Positions 34,903 through 47,844 of a stretch of DNA of 64,000 bases are shown one piece after another. The stretch's first letter is position 1. Each line of letters starts with the position of its first letter. This stretch comes from Azadirachta indica (lineage: Eukaryota; Streptophyta; Magnoliopsida; Sapindales; Meliaceae). Below the pieces are notes generated by a model, which saw only the letters and a list, made by a program, of their open reading frames with translations, searched no databases and had not been told where the DNA came from. The position numbers and the translations under genes were made by a program. The stretch spans positions 16,500,825 to 16,564,824 of the forward strand of contig CM040451.1 in the NCBI GenBank assembly GCA_022749755.1. Reading direction: 5' to 3'.

Positions 34903-35039
34903 AAAATGATGAAAATATATAATGGAGCTCAGCAGGAGAAGAAGGCTTAGTTTATATTATATATATATAATGAAGCCTTTTCAAAATGTGGCTGGAAATT
35001 AAAGCAGAAATTTTTTGGCTCTTTTTGATCCACTCGAAA

Positions 35040-35610
35040 GTTAAAAGCACTGCACTTTTCTCTATTTCACTTCAAGAGCTTTTCATGCTACGACAAAAAG
35101 GGTCTTGGATTGTCTCATAGCTGTTGCAAGAGTTAATTATTGGGAAATTGTGAGACAACAATAATAGAGTTGACTGTTTATTTCAAGTTTCATGCTTATG
35201 TTTGGTAGGCAAGAAATTTCTCGGCGGGAGGATTCACACTGCTTTCAATTGTTCATTCTAATTTTCTTATAATAACAAATTAATTGATTTTTTACAATTT
35301 TAAAATTATTATCTTATATATTGAATTAGTTGGTGACTACTACTTAAGCATGGATTAGAAGCTCTTGTGACTTTTGTTTTAGGGAAATTGTGTTGGAAGA
35401 TGGTGGGATTTAGATTACAAGAGACAATAAATTTGTTAGTAGTGATTATGGACCAAAAAAGAGAGGAAAAAATTTACAATCTTATTAATTTTTAATTTTT
35501 GATTTTTTTAAATATTTCTAACTTCTCAAGATTATAATAGAAGAGTTCATCTTATTTATAGTGTAACATCTCTTTAACCAACAGTTAGAATTATATCAAT
35601 ACACATTTAA
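35040..35610. repeat. Dispersed flank module, copy 3
   Basis: Matches 37385-37910 over its whole length ('ttgcaagagttaattattg', 'attgtgagacaacaataat', 'atgtttggtaggcaagaaat', 'gttggaagatggtgggat', 'cttatttatagtgtaacat'). The central part also matches 8470-8700 and 9620-9860. It lies upstream of gene B. Confidence 0.85.
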
Positions 35611-37384
35611 TTTAATAACTATTATTTGGAGAGAAATATCCTAAAGTCAAGAAAGCCAAATGCTAGAGAATACTTAGGTCGATTCATTTGAGTTGAAGAA
35701 GCCGAATGATAGTTTTATTCACCTCGAGGCAACCTATGTAATATCTTGAGCTAAACTTCCATTGACATCAAATGGTTGGACTAATTCAATTTCAAATATC
35801 AAGTTGGAGTGAAAAGAAGACTTCACCTCAGAAATTTGTTAAAATAATTGCCAATGAAAAAGTAGCAGGTAGGTTATGGGAATAACTACTCAAGACCCTA
35901 ATCCTCTTAAAACTCGCTTCATGGTTATCTGTTAACTAGATAATGTGGACAACATCCCCTAAAAATTTTCACCATAATTACCCAACACTAAAATATCTCA
36001 AAAGAAGACTTAGTCTTTACTTTGCAAGGATTATGAGCTCAGGAGGAAAGTAAAGTCCCACCTCAGAAAATTTTCTAAAAACGAACTAATTGCAGCCGGA
36101 TAACGAGAAAATTGCAGAATAAATGCGCAAAATCTCATATCCTATGAAAATTTCAGTAGCTTTGATCTTTTCATTAGAGATGGTGTAAGTGAATTCAAAT
36201 TGGGCATATAAAAATTGAGAAATCATAGAGACAGATATGTTGAAACTTTCTATGAGCACCAAAACTCTATCAAACTTCTGTCTTACTAATCTTCTTCTTC
36301 AACCATTTCTAACTTAAGCATTGGAGGATTTTGCAAGGAAACTAACTTTGCTTTGATTGTGTTTCTTTTTGCAAATTTATCTACAACACAACAGGGGATT
36401 CGATATTCGATATCGAATTGTCAAAATTTAGCATTGACGACTATATTTTTTCTTCTATAAATATCCTTGGTAATATTTAAATATTTACTATAAATATATA
36501 AATATTTACTACAAGTATATAAAATTTTATTATGAAATATCTATATATTTATGAAATAAATATCTACTACTAGAAAAATGTCATTACTAACGTCACATTA
36601 GTATCGGTAATATATTTTATTAACACACCTTCCAGGTAATATAGTAGCCACATCCAGCAATCCCTGACACCAAATAAAATATTATGGCAAAAGTATTAGT
36701 ATTCAGCGTGCCCAATATATCGTTAGCATATTGAGGCTACACTATTAGAACTTTTATGTTAGCAAAATGGTATCTATAACTTTTGATTTCATGGTATCTA
36801 AAAACAATATTTATAATATTAGAGTAGGTTCAAATTTGTATGATATTATTGATTGTTTGCTAATACAATATCAGTATTAACAAATAATTTTTACAATAAA
36901 AAATAAAATTTTGCATATATTGTTAGTAATAATGGCCCTTTTTGTTTTTCAATTTAAAAATTATTGATATCAATATATAATAGCAATACTCATAATATTA
37001 TTTTTAATACCAATTTACAATATCAACATTAGGCATTCAATAATAAAATATTAAGTTAATACTAATATATACAATAGTATTTACAAGTATTCATTAATAA
37101 AATACCTCAATAGCACAATCTATACCAATAACATAAGTACCGAATATGATAGATTGTACATAAGCTAACAACAATTCATAGATAATTTGCCTTACAAAAT
37201 CAAAACCCTAAAATATCAAATTATCAAGTGCAGTAAATGACCAACATCTTATCAATCATACTCAGTGCAGTACATATCAACATTTTATTTGCCAACCTCA
37301 TCAATTACCAATAATAACTAAAATACAAACTTATCGATTACAAAGCTATCAAGTCATCAATTCATAAACCAACCTCATCCAAAG
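35611..37384. other. Intergenic between module copies, no gene seen
   Basis: AT-rich. A phrase 'tactactagaaaaatgtcat' near 36566 resembles a CACTA-type element end, but no matching opposite end is recognised. Repetitive 'taaatatttacta' strings occur at 36470-36560. Confidence 0.45.
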
Positions 37385-37910
37385 TTAACAGTACTACATT
37401 TTTCTTTATTTCACTTCAAGCTTTTCATGCAACGACAAAGAGAATCTTGAATTGTCTCACAGCTGTTGCAAGACTTAATTATTGAGAAATTGTGAGACAA
37501 CAATAATAAAGTTTATTGTTTATTTCAAGTTTCATGATTATGTTTGGTAGGTAAGAAATTTCTAGGCAGGAGGATTCATACTACTTTCAATTATACATTC
37601 TAATATTCTTATAATAAAAAATTAATTGATTTTTGGAATTTTAAAATTATTATCTTATATAATTAATTAGTTGGTGACTACTACTTAAGCACTGTTTTAA
37701 AGCTCTTGTGACTTTTATTTTATGAAAATTGTGTTGGAAGATGGTGGGTTTTAGATTATAAGAAAAGATAAATTTGTTAAGAGTGATTATAAATAAAAAA
37801 AAGAAAGAAGTTTATAATTTTATTAATTCTAATATTTACTGTTTCAAACTTTTCTAACTTATCAAGTTTATAATGGAAAAGTTCACCCTATTTATAGTAT
37901 GACATGCTTA
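37385..37910. repeat. Dispersed flank module, copy 4
   Basis: Direct repeat of 35040-35610, about 2.3 kb away, with substitutions and small indels. No coding content. Confidence 0.85.
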
Positions 37911-38809
37911 AAATTATACTAACACACATTTACATAAGGTTTGTTTTTTTTAATATAAATTATAAACATGACCAAAATTTGAATTTAATTGAAATCTGAA
38001 TCTGAATAATATGTTTGTTTAAAATATCTGAAAATAAGTATTAAGTTGTTTGTTTTGAGAAAATAAAAAGTTTGAAAATTAATACCTTAATATATATACC
38101 CTTTTAAATAATATACTTATATGTATAATAATTTTTTATTATATTAGCACAATAATAAATAAAAAAATTAATAGATTATATTAGTATTTATATTATTTAT
38201 TTATTTGATATATATTTTTTAAAAAAATAATTTGTAATCGATGATATAAAAATCAATAAAAATTAAATAAAATTAATGTCATATTATAATATAGTCGTAA
38301 TTATGTAAATATATAAATTTACTATAATAATTAAAGTATAAAATAAATAAAATTAAGAAAATAAGTAGAGGAGACCCACAATAGAGAAGAGATATGTCAA
38401 AAATAAATTAATTATGGTTTTAATTTTATTGGTAAATATATTAATAAAATAGAGATACTTTTAAAAAATAAAAATATAAAATTATTTAGACATTTGCTCA
38501 CTCAAATTTAAATCAAAATTTTTTAATTTAATTATATTCAAATATTTTTAACAAATAGTCAGACATAACTTAAAAAACAAACGACTTTTAAACATCTTAA
38601 TAAAATATATTCAGATTTTAACCAAAAAAACAAACAAGCCCTTAATCTAATAGTTATAAATCTTTTTCTAAAAATATTTTTGATAATATCTAAATATTTA
38701 GATTATTGCTTATATCTTTCTATAAATTAGGTCATATTATTCATAATTTTCTAAACCCAAGACTTATAAGTCTAATTTTTATATTGGACTAAATTAAGTT
38801 TAATTTCTA
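37911..38809. other. AT-rich intergenic sequence up to the gap
   Basis: Very AT-rich, no gene. It ends at the N run. Sequence beyond the gap may not be truly adjacent. Confidence 0.5.
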
Positions 38810-38909
38810 NNNNNNNNNNNNNNNNNNNNNNNNNNNNNNNNNNNNNNNNNNNNNNNNNNNNNNNNNNNNNNNNNNNNNNNNNNNNNNNNNNNNNNNNNNN
38901 NNNNNNNNN
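38810..38909. other. Assembly gap of 100 N
   Basis: Exactly 100 N, the usual placeholder for a scaffold join of unknown size. Order and distance across it are not proven by sequence. Confidence 0.99.
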
Positions 38910-40200
38910 TGTTTATGGGCTTTGTACATTACGATAGTGCTGTGAAATGTGCAGTCTTTTTGTTAGACAAATAGCTCTGTTATTTGCTTTGATGTCTATT
39001 GTTTGACATGTAAACTTTTTAAGTAGGGGAGATCAAAGTTGATGTGAAAGAACCTTCTACAAGTTAATTGGATGAGTTTGGTAGTTAATACTGCTTTATT
39101 AGAATTGTATTTTTTAAGTGTTTGAAATCTGAAAGAAAGAAAAAAGAATTGTAACCTTTTTCCTCGTGTGCATCTTGATATGATGGTTTCCAGAATGAAT
39201 TTTGGATGTGGAGGACTCTCTGGAATATATAATGATTCTGATGCTTTGTAGTCATGATTTCAAATCTCTAATTTGAAATGGAAATGAAAAGCTTAGTGTT
39301 GGGAAACCAATCATTATTAATCCGTTGTTAACGTTGTTAGAGTGTCGCATATATATGTTCCATTTGGGCACTAATTGTTATCAGTAATTTATATAATGAT
39401 GGGTTTGAAATGATTTGAAATGATTAAGCATGCTAAATGGTTACAAGATTAAAAGTCGACTTAAAATCCAGTTTGCTATGTTGGGGATTTAAGTCATCTC
39501 TGCTTCAGTTGATATATCTCCATGTTTTTGTTGTTTATCTAAGATGTTAGAAAATGTCATTTCATTTTAGCTATATTATTATTTGATTGATTTTACCATT
39601 GTTTTATGATATTTTATTGTGATGATTGGAGCTAATCGGGCGTAATTATTTTTACTATTATCTTATTGTATGCTTTTGTAATATCTTTAAAAGTCACAAT
39701 ATACAAACCTTCAATCTTCAATTCTGAGTTCTAGTACTCATTCTCAAATTCTAAAGTAATGGCAATGGAAAGCAACGTTAATACGAAACAACCGATTTGG
39801 AATTTTGCATGTCAATTTTAGAATTTTCCTTCAAATCGTTTTTCAGATAAGCATATATGTTAACATCTATGATTATCCTTTGTCTTAAAAAAGAATGAAA
39901 ATCAGTTGTTTTTGTTTTCTGCATTTTCTTTTCATATATTGCATTTTCAAGTTTCTTTTCATATAACTTTCATTTTTATTTTCATATTTGTTATGAAATT
40001 AATTATGCGTATTAATTCATTACAACCATCGATTGCAAATGAGATACATGATTCTACAATCAGAACTGGGGTTCGTTGACACTTGCCTGCAAAACAATCA
40101 ATACTGGGTAGATACTATATAAACTTCTGACTTGCTTTAACCCGACCTGACTTGATCTCGAATCTGGAAGTTTAGGCTTCCCTTTGGTAACTTGGGCGAT

Positions 40201-42500
40201 ATGCATGACTTAGGCTCGATGGACCACATCAACGTCTCTTCATCATCCTCATCTAGCGTTTCCAGTGCGACTATGAGGCCTGGAATAGGCTCCGATAACG
40301 CCGAGGCTAGGCACGAGGCTATTGTTATCTCTGATAGCTCTTCTCATGACGTGCAAGGAGCATGGATCCTCAATGAACCGAGCTGGAGATCGGGTAGTTC
40401 TCCCAGACTTGGCTGTTACCTTAGGTAGATTAGCCTCTTCTGTTGGGGATGAGGCCGTGTCAGGTCACATGGTAGATCCTGGGGACGTTGACGCACTGGG
40501 GAGTCTTCATCTAGCGTAGAGGATGGCAATGCCGGCTTCGAGGATGATATCCTCAGTGCTGATTCTGAAGCAACCGAACCGAAGATGTCGAACACCGCTG
40601 ACCCCGTTAGGCAATTTAGACCGTATGCGGCGGACCGGCTTGTTTCATCTGTAATCTGTGTCGACTTCAAAGCTTGTAGGAAAATACACCAGATTCTTGA
40701 TGACATATGTCTCAGGTTGCCCGAAGTGGATGAATTCCCGAGTGAACCCAAGGAGGGGGAGATAGCCCTTCACGAAGAGCTTTTCCAATACAGGCTTAGG
40801 TTGCCTATTCAGGAATACTTCGCCCGCCTTTTTACTTCTTCGACATTCCTCCGTACCAATTAAACCTAAATGGCTGGCGGGTGATAACCAGGTTCTATGT
40901 GATCGAGCTGTCGCAGGAACCCCCACCCAGCATTGAAGAAATTAGGTATTTTTATATGCTGAAGAAGAACCCAAAAATAGCCCCGGGTTCCACTATCTTC
41001 AGTCTCGGCGTCAGACCACCAAAATAGTCACTGGCTCCCCAACCTGCAATAAGGACTGGGAACACATGGTTTTTCGTGGGGGGAAATTGGGGTCAGTCTT
41101 CATAGAACGTGTGGGAATGGGTGGCCATGTTGTCACGGCACGAGAAATCGCATGTTGGCTGGCTGTGCTGGGGTGTGACAACTCAAGCACATTGATGTTT
41201 CATGGTGCAAAGTCGGCTTCAGTCTCAAGGGCTATTATGTAGAGGGGACTTAGACCACCCCTGCCCGAACTGGTCGGGGACTGAAGCCGTCCTCCTGATG
41301 AGGCCAAGGTAGGCCGAAACCAGTTAAATATGCGACGGGCTAACAAGGCTTACCCTCGACATGGGGGTCTACGAGGGTGCCGCACGTGCCTTTCCGCTGG
41401 GCGCGCGTGACAATGTGCCCACCACTTTTTAAACTGAAGGTAATCTCGATCTATACTTTGGGTTTTGTTTTGTTGTTTTCTTCCCTTTTGAATTTCAATT
41501 TCTCGATTGTACTATCTGCTGATCTGACCATTGATTTGGCTCTTTTCCAGTTGATTTTGTGGGGAAAGGCTAGTTGGCTTGCCGACGCTGCCTTAGAAGA
41601 ATTTTTGCGGGAAGAGCTGCTGCTGGTGATCAGGGAAAGTCTCCCCTCAGATTACTTGGTGGGCTCGGGCTTATTCGTCAGCTCTATCTCGGGAAGAACT
41701 TCTCGCGGCTAAAAAAGAGGGGAAAACTAGTACTTCGACCCCGAACTTGATTTCATGCCTGTCGACTCCTGAATCATTTCATTTTTCCTTCGTGTAGAAA
41801 GGCTTCAAAACAACTGGGAAGAGCGTCTGCTGAAAGGCGCCTGAAGCAACCTTGAAGCGTTACTTGAGAAATCAAAACAAGGGGAAAATGGGCTCAGCCC
41901 TGGTCAGGGTTCCAAGAATCTTCCTCCACATCAGATTAAGAAGGCCCCTGTCAATTGTGGCTCGATGGATAAGGGGAAGAGCTTGGCGGCTATTCCAGAG
42001 CAAGGGCTTGAAGTTCCCCCAAAGCGGCCGGCAGATTGGATCGAAAGGGAGGGTGAATCGAGTACTCACAGCCCTTGAAGCGGCGAAAGATCCGATCGCA
42101 GGCTCGGACAAGAGCGCTTTAGGGGAGGCTCTTTCCTGAGACCTGCCCCGGAATGAGCGAGGGGATTATGCTCATTTAATGCAGACCATGAGCGACCTCG
42201 GAGTATTCGTCACCACTGAATCCACGAAGCCATTAAAAGTAAGCCAACGGAGTAAGCTTTAGCCCTCTTCCATAAGTGGGCTTGTCTGGTTAATATTCAC
42301 TCCTTCCTTTTCATATTTTCCGAGCTCTTTGTTACGGAGCCAAGTTGGCCTTTTGGCAGCCCCTTCATGGCCTGTCCCTTCACAAGGAAAGTGCCAAAGG
42401 GAATTCTTCCGCTGTTGCCTTGACTCAGGAGACGATCTCCGAGCTCAAGGCAGCAAATGTAAAGCTGCTGAAACGTAAGGCAAAAATGAAATGTCAGCTT
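40201..42500 (+). mobile_element. Gypsy-type 'Transposase_28' gag-like ORF set, copy 1, decayed
   Basis: A GC-richer island in an AT-rich region. It starts MHDLGSMDHIN plus a Ser-rich stretch, then a PF04195-like segment readable over several frames: EGEIALHEELFQYRLRLPIQ, then after a shift RVITRFYVIELSQEPPP and RYFYMLKKNPKIAP. An intron-like GT...AG stretch (about 41439-41550) separates further pieces. The C-terminal coiled-coil start (TISELKAANVKLLKRK) ends near 42500. Such proteins are encoded by plant gypsy-like elements and are of unclear role. Multiple stops mean it is nonfunctional. Confidence 0.65.
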
Positions 42501-42660
42501 CCATAAATCTCAATCAGAACCTATTAAAAGCGTGTTTGAGAAACCAATGCTAATTAATTATCATAGACAGAATGCCAAGCCAAACGTATTTTTCTAGATT
42601 TATAAATAAATATTTGACAATCCATTTTCTAGTAACCATTTTTTAAATTTATAAATGTCT
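42470..42660 (+). repeat. Segment repeated in inverted orientation at 52675-52905
   Basis: The stretch from 'tgctgaaacgtaaggcaaaa' to 'aaatttataaatgtc' reappears as its reverse complement at 52675-52905 with a few changes. It also occurs directly at 61430-61625 in the 6.1 kb duplicate. It links the end of the transposon ORF with an AT-rich flank. Confidence 0.85.
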
Positions 42661-43660
42661 GGGGAAGTACCGACCATAAACACGGCAGACCATCAGAAGA
42701 GTGTGGTCGGCTTCGATAATTTCCCGAGACTAAATGGCACATGCAGGACCGAATAATGGTGGAGTTGCCTAAAAATACATACAAGCTCCAATTGTTGGTA
42801 AACTGTGTCTCCAATTGAGTACACAGGCATAAAAAAAATAATAGTGAATTTAGATTTTCAATCAGATGTGAATTTTTGAGTGAAGCCAAACTAGATCTAA
42901 TCAAAATTCTTGATGTTTGATAGATTTTTAATATCTGTATATTATATATGTAATGTGTAATATTAAAAAAATTATGTAGAATAAGTTTACTGTGAGATAT
43001 GCGACAAAAATTAACGGATAATAAAAAATTTCTTATAAGCCCTTTTTTATAAAACTTATATTTAAATAAAAATTTATAATTATTTACATAAATTCACATA
43101 AAATAAGAAAAATAATTATAATTTTTAAAATTTTTTTACACCTTTTATATTATTTATAAATTTATATGAAAACATGTCTTAAATTAGAATTAAAACGACC
43201 ACAGTGAAACTGAACCGAATTAAAAAATTGAATCGAACCTGATTTGTCTCACCCCTTAATTCAGTTTGATTCTACAATTCATGTATTTCGGTTCGACTTA
43301 GGTTTTAAATGAAGCAAACTGAACTCATTCCGCCCACTTCTAATTCCAACGAAGGGGCAGTTGGCTTATTTGACATAAACTTGTTGGAAAAAAAACTATT
43401 AAAATAAAATTATCTAAAATGTTTTCGATCAAATTGATAGACAAAAATAAAAAAGGTTTTATTGATAAATAAGTGAAATAATTGGATTGGGGTAATATTT
43501 ACTAAATTGTTAAGGACTAAAGTGACATTTACCAAGAAGAATCTAAAGTCAAAATTCAATCTCTTTGCAGATTTCTGTACGTACTCTTTTCAGATACCCT
43601 AAGTCGCCGTCAAGTATATTACACTCGCTAACTACTTCGAAGCAGATCGGCGGATCCACG
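42661..43660. other. Intergenic sequence upstream of the CPN60-like gene
   Basis: A non-coding stretch with a moderately GC-rich patch (42660-42800, possible LTR or transposon remnant) and then AT-rich sequence. The 90 bases before 43661 are GC-richer and look like a 5' leader. Confidence 0.45.
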
Positions 43661-46600
43661 ATGCTTTTAGCCTCTAGCCTAGCCTCCAGATTCAAGTATG
43701 TGCTTTACAGCTTTACTTTTTAAATTTAATAGTTTTCGGAGACCAAGCTACTTCGAAACAAGTCAGCATTTTGGTTGTTTATATGTATTGTAGGTTGGCC
43801 AAAATTACTTTAAAATTTAACAGCATCTATCAGGTGAGATTTATCTTATTTATTATTCTTTTTATATAATCTCAAGATTCGCTATTTTGTTATTAAATTA
43901 ATGGATGCTTTTGGAATTCTATATGTATCAAGGTTGCTCGTGGTTTCGGTGGGAGCGGAAACTCTGCCGCCCAAGAAGAAAGCCCTTTTAAAGTTAGTGA
44001 CTCACCCATTATTATATTGGCAATTTGCTTATTATATTTCACTAATTAGTTTTGAATTTTGTTATTGGTTGCTGGTGCTGTAGGATTATGAATATGATAT
44101 ACCGCAGGACATTCTCCCTTGTGAGATAGAAAATCCTGCATGTGACGTGATTCAAGAGGATTGGGTCCTTGTAAGAGGTAATAGCGGTAAAGCAAGTATT
44201 TTGGTTGAATGGATGGATGGTTATTCAGTTTTATATACGCACATTTTGCAGGCTTCAAATATGCCCCTGTTGTATGCCGAGCTCTGTATCAGGAGGGGTA
44301 CAAGGCCCTGTTCACAGGGGGGGTCTGCGGCAATGAGATGAGTGAGGGGGTTGAAATAGCAATGGCTGCAGTTGATAAATACTTAAAGCGGACAGCATTA
44401 AAGATCAGGCAAAAGAAAGAGATTGTCCAGATTTACATTCTGAGTTTTGCTTAGTTTAGATTAGGAGTAGTTCGTTGGGAAGGATTATGCTGGACAATGG
44501 GTTGTTGTGATGTGTGTATGGCTTCAATTATTTTTATTATTATTAGAGAGGTTGACAACAATTGATTCTTATTAGAGATACAATATACAAGACAGGTTAT
44601 GTTTTAGTTTATTTTTTTTGGGGAAGACAATGCGGTATTATTTGTTTATCATTATTTTTTACTGTTGGTTACTTGTTTATTTTGTCCACCCCTACACGTA
44701 TAGCAATTTAAATTTTGTAAAAAAGAGACAAACCAAAATAGGAACATCTTTTTTTGTTTTTGTTTTCTAATTTTTTATAAGATTATGCTCTTCACCTTAC
44801 TTTCTTTTAGTTGTTATATATAACACTTTTCAACTATAGATAGGAACATCATTTTTTTAGCTTTTGTTTTTTAATTTTTGTAAGATTATGATTTTTACGT
44901 TGCTGTTATTTAGTTGTTAAATTTAATACCTTTCAATTATAATGTGACATGTTATAACATTAAGACATACTTTAGAGTGATGACAAATATATACCCTGAT
45001 TTTATTTTTGTTTTTCCATGATTGGATGAGCTGTGCACGATAAATCACAAGAATTTTCGCTAAATGATAAAATAGTATGCTAAAATGTATTATGCTTCTC
45101 TTTCTCTTCCCATTAATCATTTTCCTTCTTTATAAGGATATTAGGTCCTTTTCATTAAATGTTTGAGTCAGTCAAATATCTCGCAATCATAGCCCTGATT
45201 TTTTTCTTCTTCAACTATTGCAGCCTGATGAAAAAGTGGGTAATGCATTAGAGTTTGACAATGGAATGGAACTTGCTTGGAGCTTTGCATGCCTTGACTT
45301 CTTCGATGATTTGGAAACAATAACAAGTGTAAGGATTTCATTGTATCCCTGAATCTCTATCCTCTTTTATATGTAACATAATATGTTATCTATACATTTC
45401 CTAATCCATAATTAGGATTTCATTGTTTATAGTTGAAAAGTACAATGTTTTATTGTTATTGGTATAACACAATTTTTTGTTGCTTGTTTTCCAAAGATTG
45501 GAGAATCCATTCATTTTAATCCTCGAGCATAAAATTCTTAATAAAAATGTCGTTGAGCAAGCAATTAAATCGACAAATTATGTAAGAGGATTTGTATACA
45601 AAAGTAAAAGTTGAATATTGTTTGTTAACATGTTTAATTAATAATTTTTATTTTTGAATTTCAGAAACGGCCATTACTGATTGTTGCTGAGAAAGCTAAT
45701 TGCGCGAGATCGAGAATCTCTAGGAATTCAGGTAATCAAAGTGTGTTTTGGAAAAATAGAAAAATACTAATTACAAGAGGGGCATAATTCAGTTTGATAT
45801 TTTAAATAGTTAACTTTTAAAATAGGACAGTAAAATGAACTAGTAAAGGATATTTAACTGATTTGTTTCGGTGTGATTTTGGTTTTGTTTCAATTTAGTA
45901 GAAATTAAAAGTAAAACTTTTATGTTTATATTTTAAATAATTGTGAATAAGAATTTTTAGGTTGATATATTCACTAATAAGTAACTAGTATTAATGTATT
46001 ACTCTTAAAGTTTGAAATTTTATTACTATCAACTTTCAGTTTCTTTTTTTAAAAACTATTTAAAACTAAAAGAAAACTATTTAAAATCAAATCAAAGCTA
46101 TTTAAAATTAAATAAAATTGATAATTGACATTGTTTGATTCTTTGGTCTTGTCCACCCTTAATGTCAATGAGATTGAACATGGTAATTTACAATGTCAAG
46201 CGTGAAGATGCCATGAAAATTTACTAATATCAAATGAGATTGCATGATAGATTTTAAGCTAACTAAAAACAAAAGGGCATGTATCTTATGTCATTAATTA
46301 TTAGTTTAATTTTACAAATGTTGTCTTATATATCAATTAGTTATGTTCGATTCTTTATTTGGATCTAGGTTTATATCGTCAACCCTACGCTAAAAAGAGA
46401 AGACAATAACGGAATCTTGCATGACCTTGCCGTTTTCACAAGAGGCCAGGTTGGTTAATTTGGTAAATTCTCACCTTACTTAATGTAATATATACACTAA
46501 CCATTTTAGTTAACTTTAGGTTGTAACTGAAGCGTCTGATATGAGCTCTATACCATCAATGCTTGGGTCTTGTCAGGAGGTGAGATATTTAATGATCCAT

Positions 46601-47844
46601 GGTGCTATAAATATGCAGTGATATCTTTGTTGAAATATAAGTTTTATTTTCCATTTTCATTCATCATTACAGGCTAGAATAACAGGTTATAAGATGGCTG
46701 TCATTGGTGGCTCTGGTAGCCAGGAATATATTGAAAAAAGACGTCAACAGGTAGGTTCGGTTGTTTAATTTTCAACGACTTTTCAAACTATTTGCTATTG
46801 TGTTATTAATGAATTAATTATTTGACATGTGTCCTTTATTTGTTGTCACAGTTGCTAACCACAATCAAACGTAGCAAATCAATATTTCAAATGAAGTTAT
46901 TACAGGCGAGGCTTAAAGAACTTTCCAGTGGTGCGACTATTTACAAGGTATAGTTGCTTGGAATTGATTAATTGTTCATGGTCCTATAGCAGCTGTTATA
47001 TTTGATGAGGTTGTTTCATGTAAGGTTGGGGTCGTACGAACTGTTGAAGAATCGCTCAAAAATTATTTAAGTGTGTAATTCTGCTTTTGCTGTCAGTGCT
47101 GCAACTATACAAAGAATTATACCTGGTGATTAATCAAGATAACGATTTTATTTTTAGGATTCTGTTTGGTTCATTTTTGTTGAATTGCATTTCTGAACTA
47201 TTGATTGAAGGTGGTGGGGTTGCACTTCTACATGCCTCCAAGGAATTGGACAAATTGCAAGTTGAAAACTCTGGTCAGAAGTATGGTGTTCAGCTTTTTC
47301 AGCATGTCCTCAAGGTGTGTATAGATGCATTTTTTTAGTCTTTTAATTTTCCAATTTAGGAGACAGAGTTTGCCAACAATTGGAGCTTGTATACTTGTAG
47401 ATGCCTGTTTACTCAATTGCTTCCATGGCCGGATTTGATGGTTTAGCTGTTGTTGAAAAGATAGAACAAGAAGATATTGATTTTGGATATGATCCAGCTA
47501 AAGGTAGGTCTGTTTTCTTAAATGAAGAAAAATAAGAAACAAAACTGGAGCGATATGTTAACTTTTTATGTTTCGTCTAATAATTAAGAATTAATACTTG
47601 TATAAGGTGAATACATGCACATGATAAAGTCTGGAAATATGGATCCTTGTCCATTAGTGTCCAGTGAATTGTGCAATCTCGTAAGGTAACTTGTTTTAAC
47701 CTCTTGATAAGGACTTATTACATGTTGTCAGTATTAAGTAGAATAATCTAAGTAGTATTGCTATATATTTGTGATTTGTGCAGAAGGTTTTTTGGTGAAA
47801 TGTGGACTTGGTTGCTGGGACTCCTGGAAAGCTCCAGCAATTGA
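43661..47844 (+). pseudogene. Divergent chaperonin-60 (mitochondrial HSP60)-like gene, ATP loop not found
   Basis: Many small exons with GT/AG borders give a protein that follows mitochondrial CPN60 from end to end. Coding starts at 43661 (MLLASSLASRFK, like the family presequence). Exons 43661-43695, 43794-43833, 43933-43992, 44084-44177 and one from 44252 join in phase. Later blocks: RPLLIVAEK (about 45665), RGQVVTEASDMSSIPSMLGS (about 46440-46578), LQARLKELSSGATIYK (46905-46949), IEGGGVALLHASKELDKL (47204), DIDFGYDPAKGEYMHMIKSG (to 47650), with a stop at 47842. The family's GDGTT nucleotide loop should precede VVCRALYQEGYKAL, but that place reads RGFKYAP. The helix before GGGVALL is disrupted, and the frame after ILSFA (44453) hits a stop unless spliced. 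CPN60 folds proteins in organelles with ATP; this copy cannot be expected to. It is either a pseudogene or a neofunctional relic. Confidence 0.72.

Larger units (their letters stand above)
38910..45037 (+). repeat. 6.1 kb direct duplication, copy 1 (pairs with 57879-64000)
   Basis: From the first base after the gap this block matches 57879-64000 in the same orientation. Offset is 18969 at the left and 18963 at the right. The differences I found are insertions or deletions of one to three bases, mostly in homopolymers or short tandem repeats, such as 42829, 43131, 43388, 44815 and a GCGCGC run near 41402. I saw no substitution. The match runs to the window end, so its real right limit is unknown. 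Confidence 0.97.

Noticed and set aside
36560..36600. Possible CACTA transposon end ('tactactagaaaaatg')
   Set aside because: No matching inverted end or transposase was found nearby, and the string is short.
40416..40751. 111-codon minus-strand frame, repeated at 59384-59719
   Set aside because: Antisense to the transposon gag-like frames, which match a known domain; present twice only because the block is duplicated.
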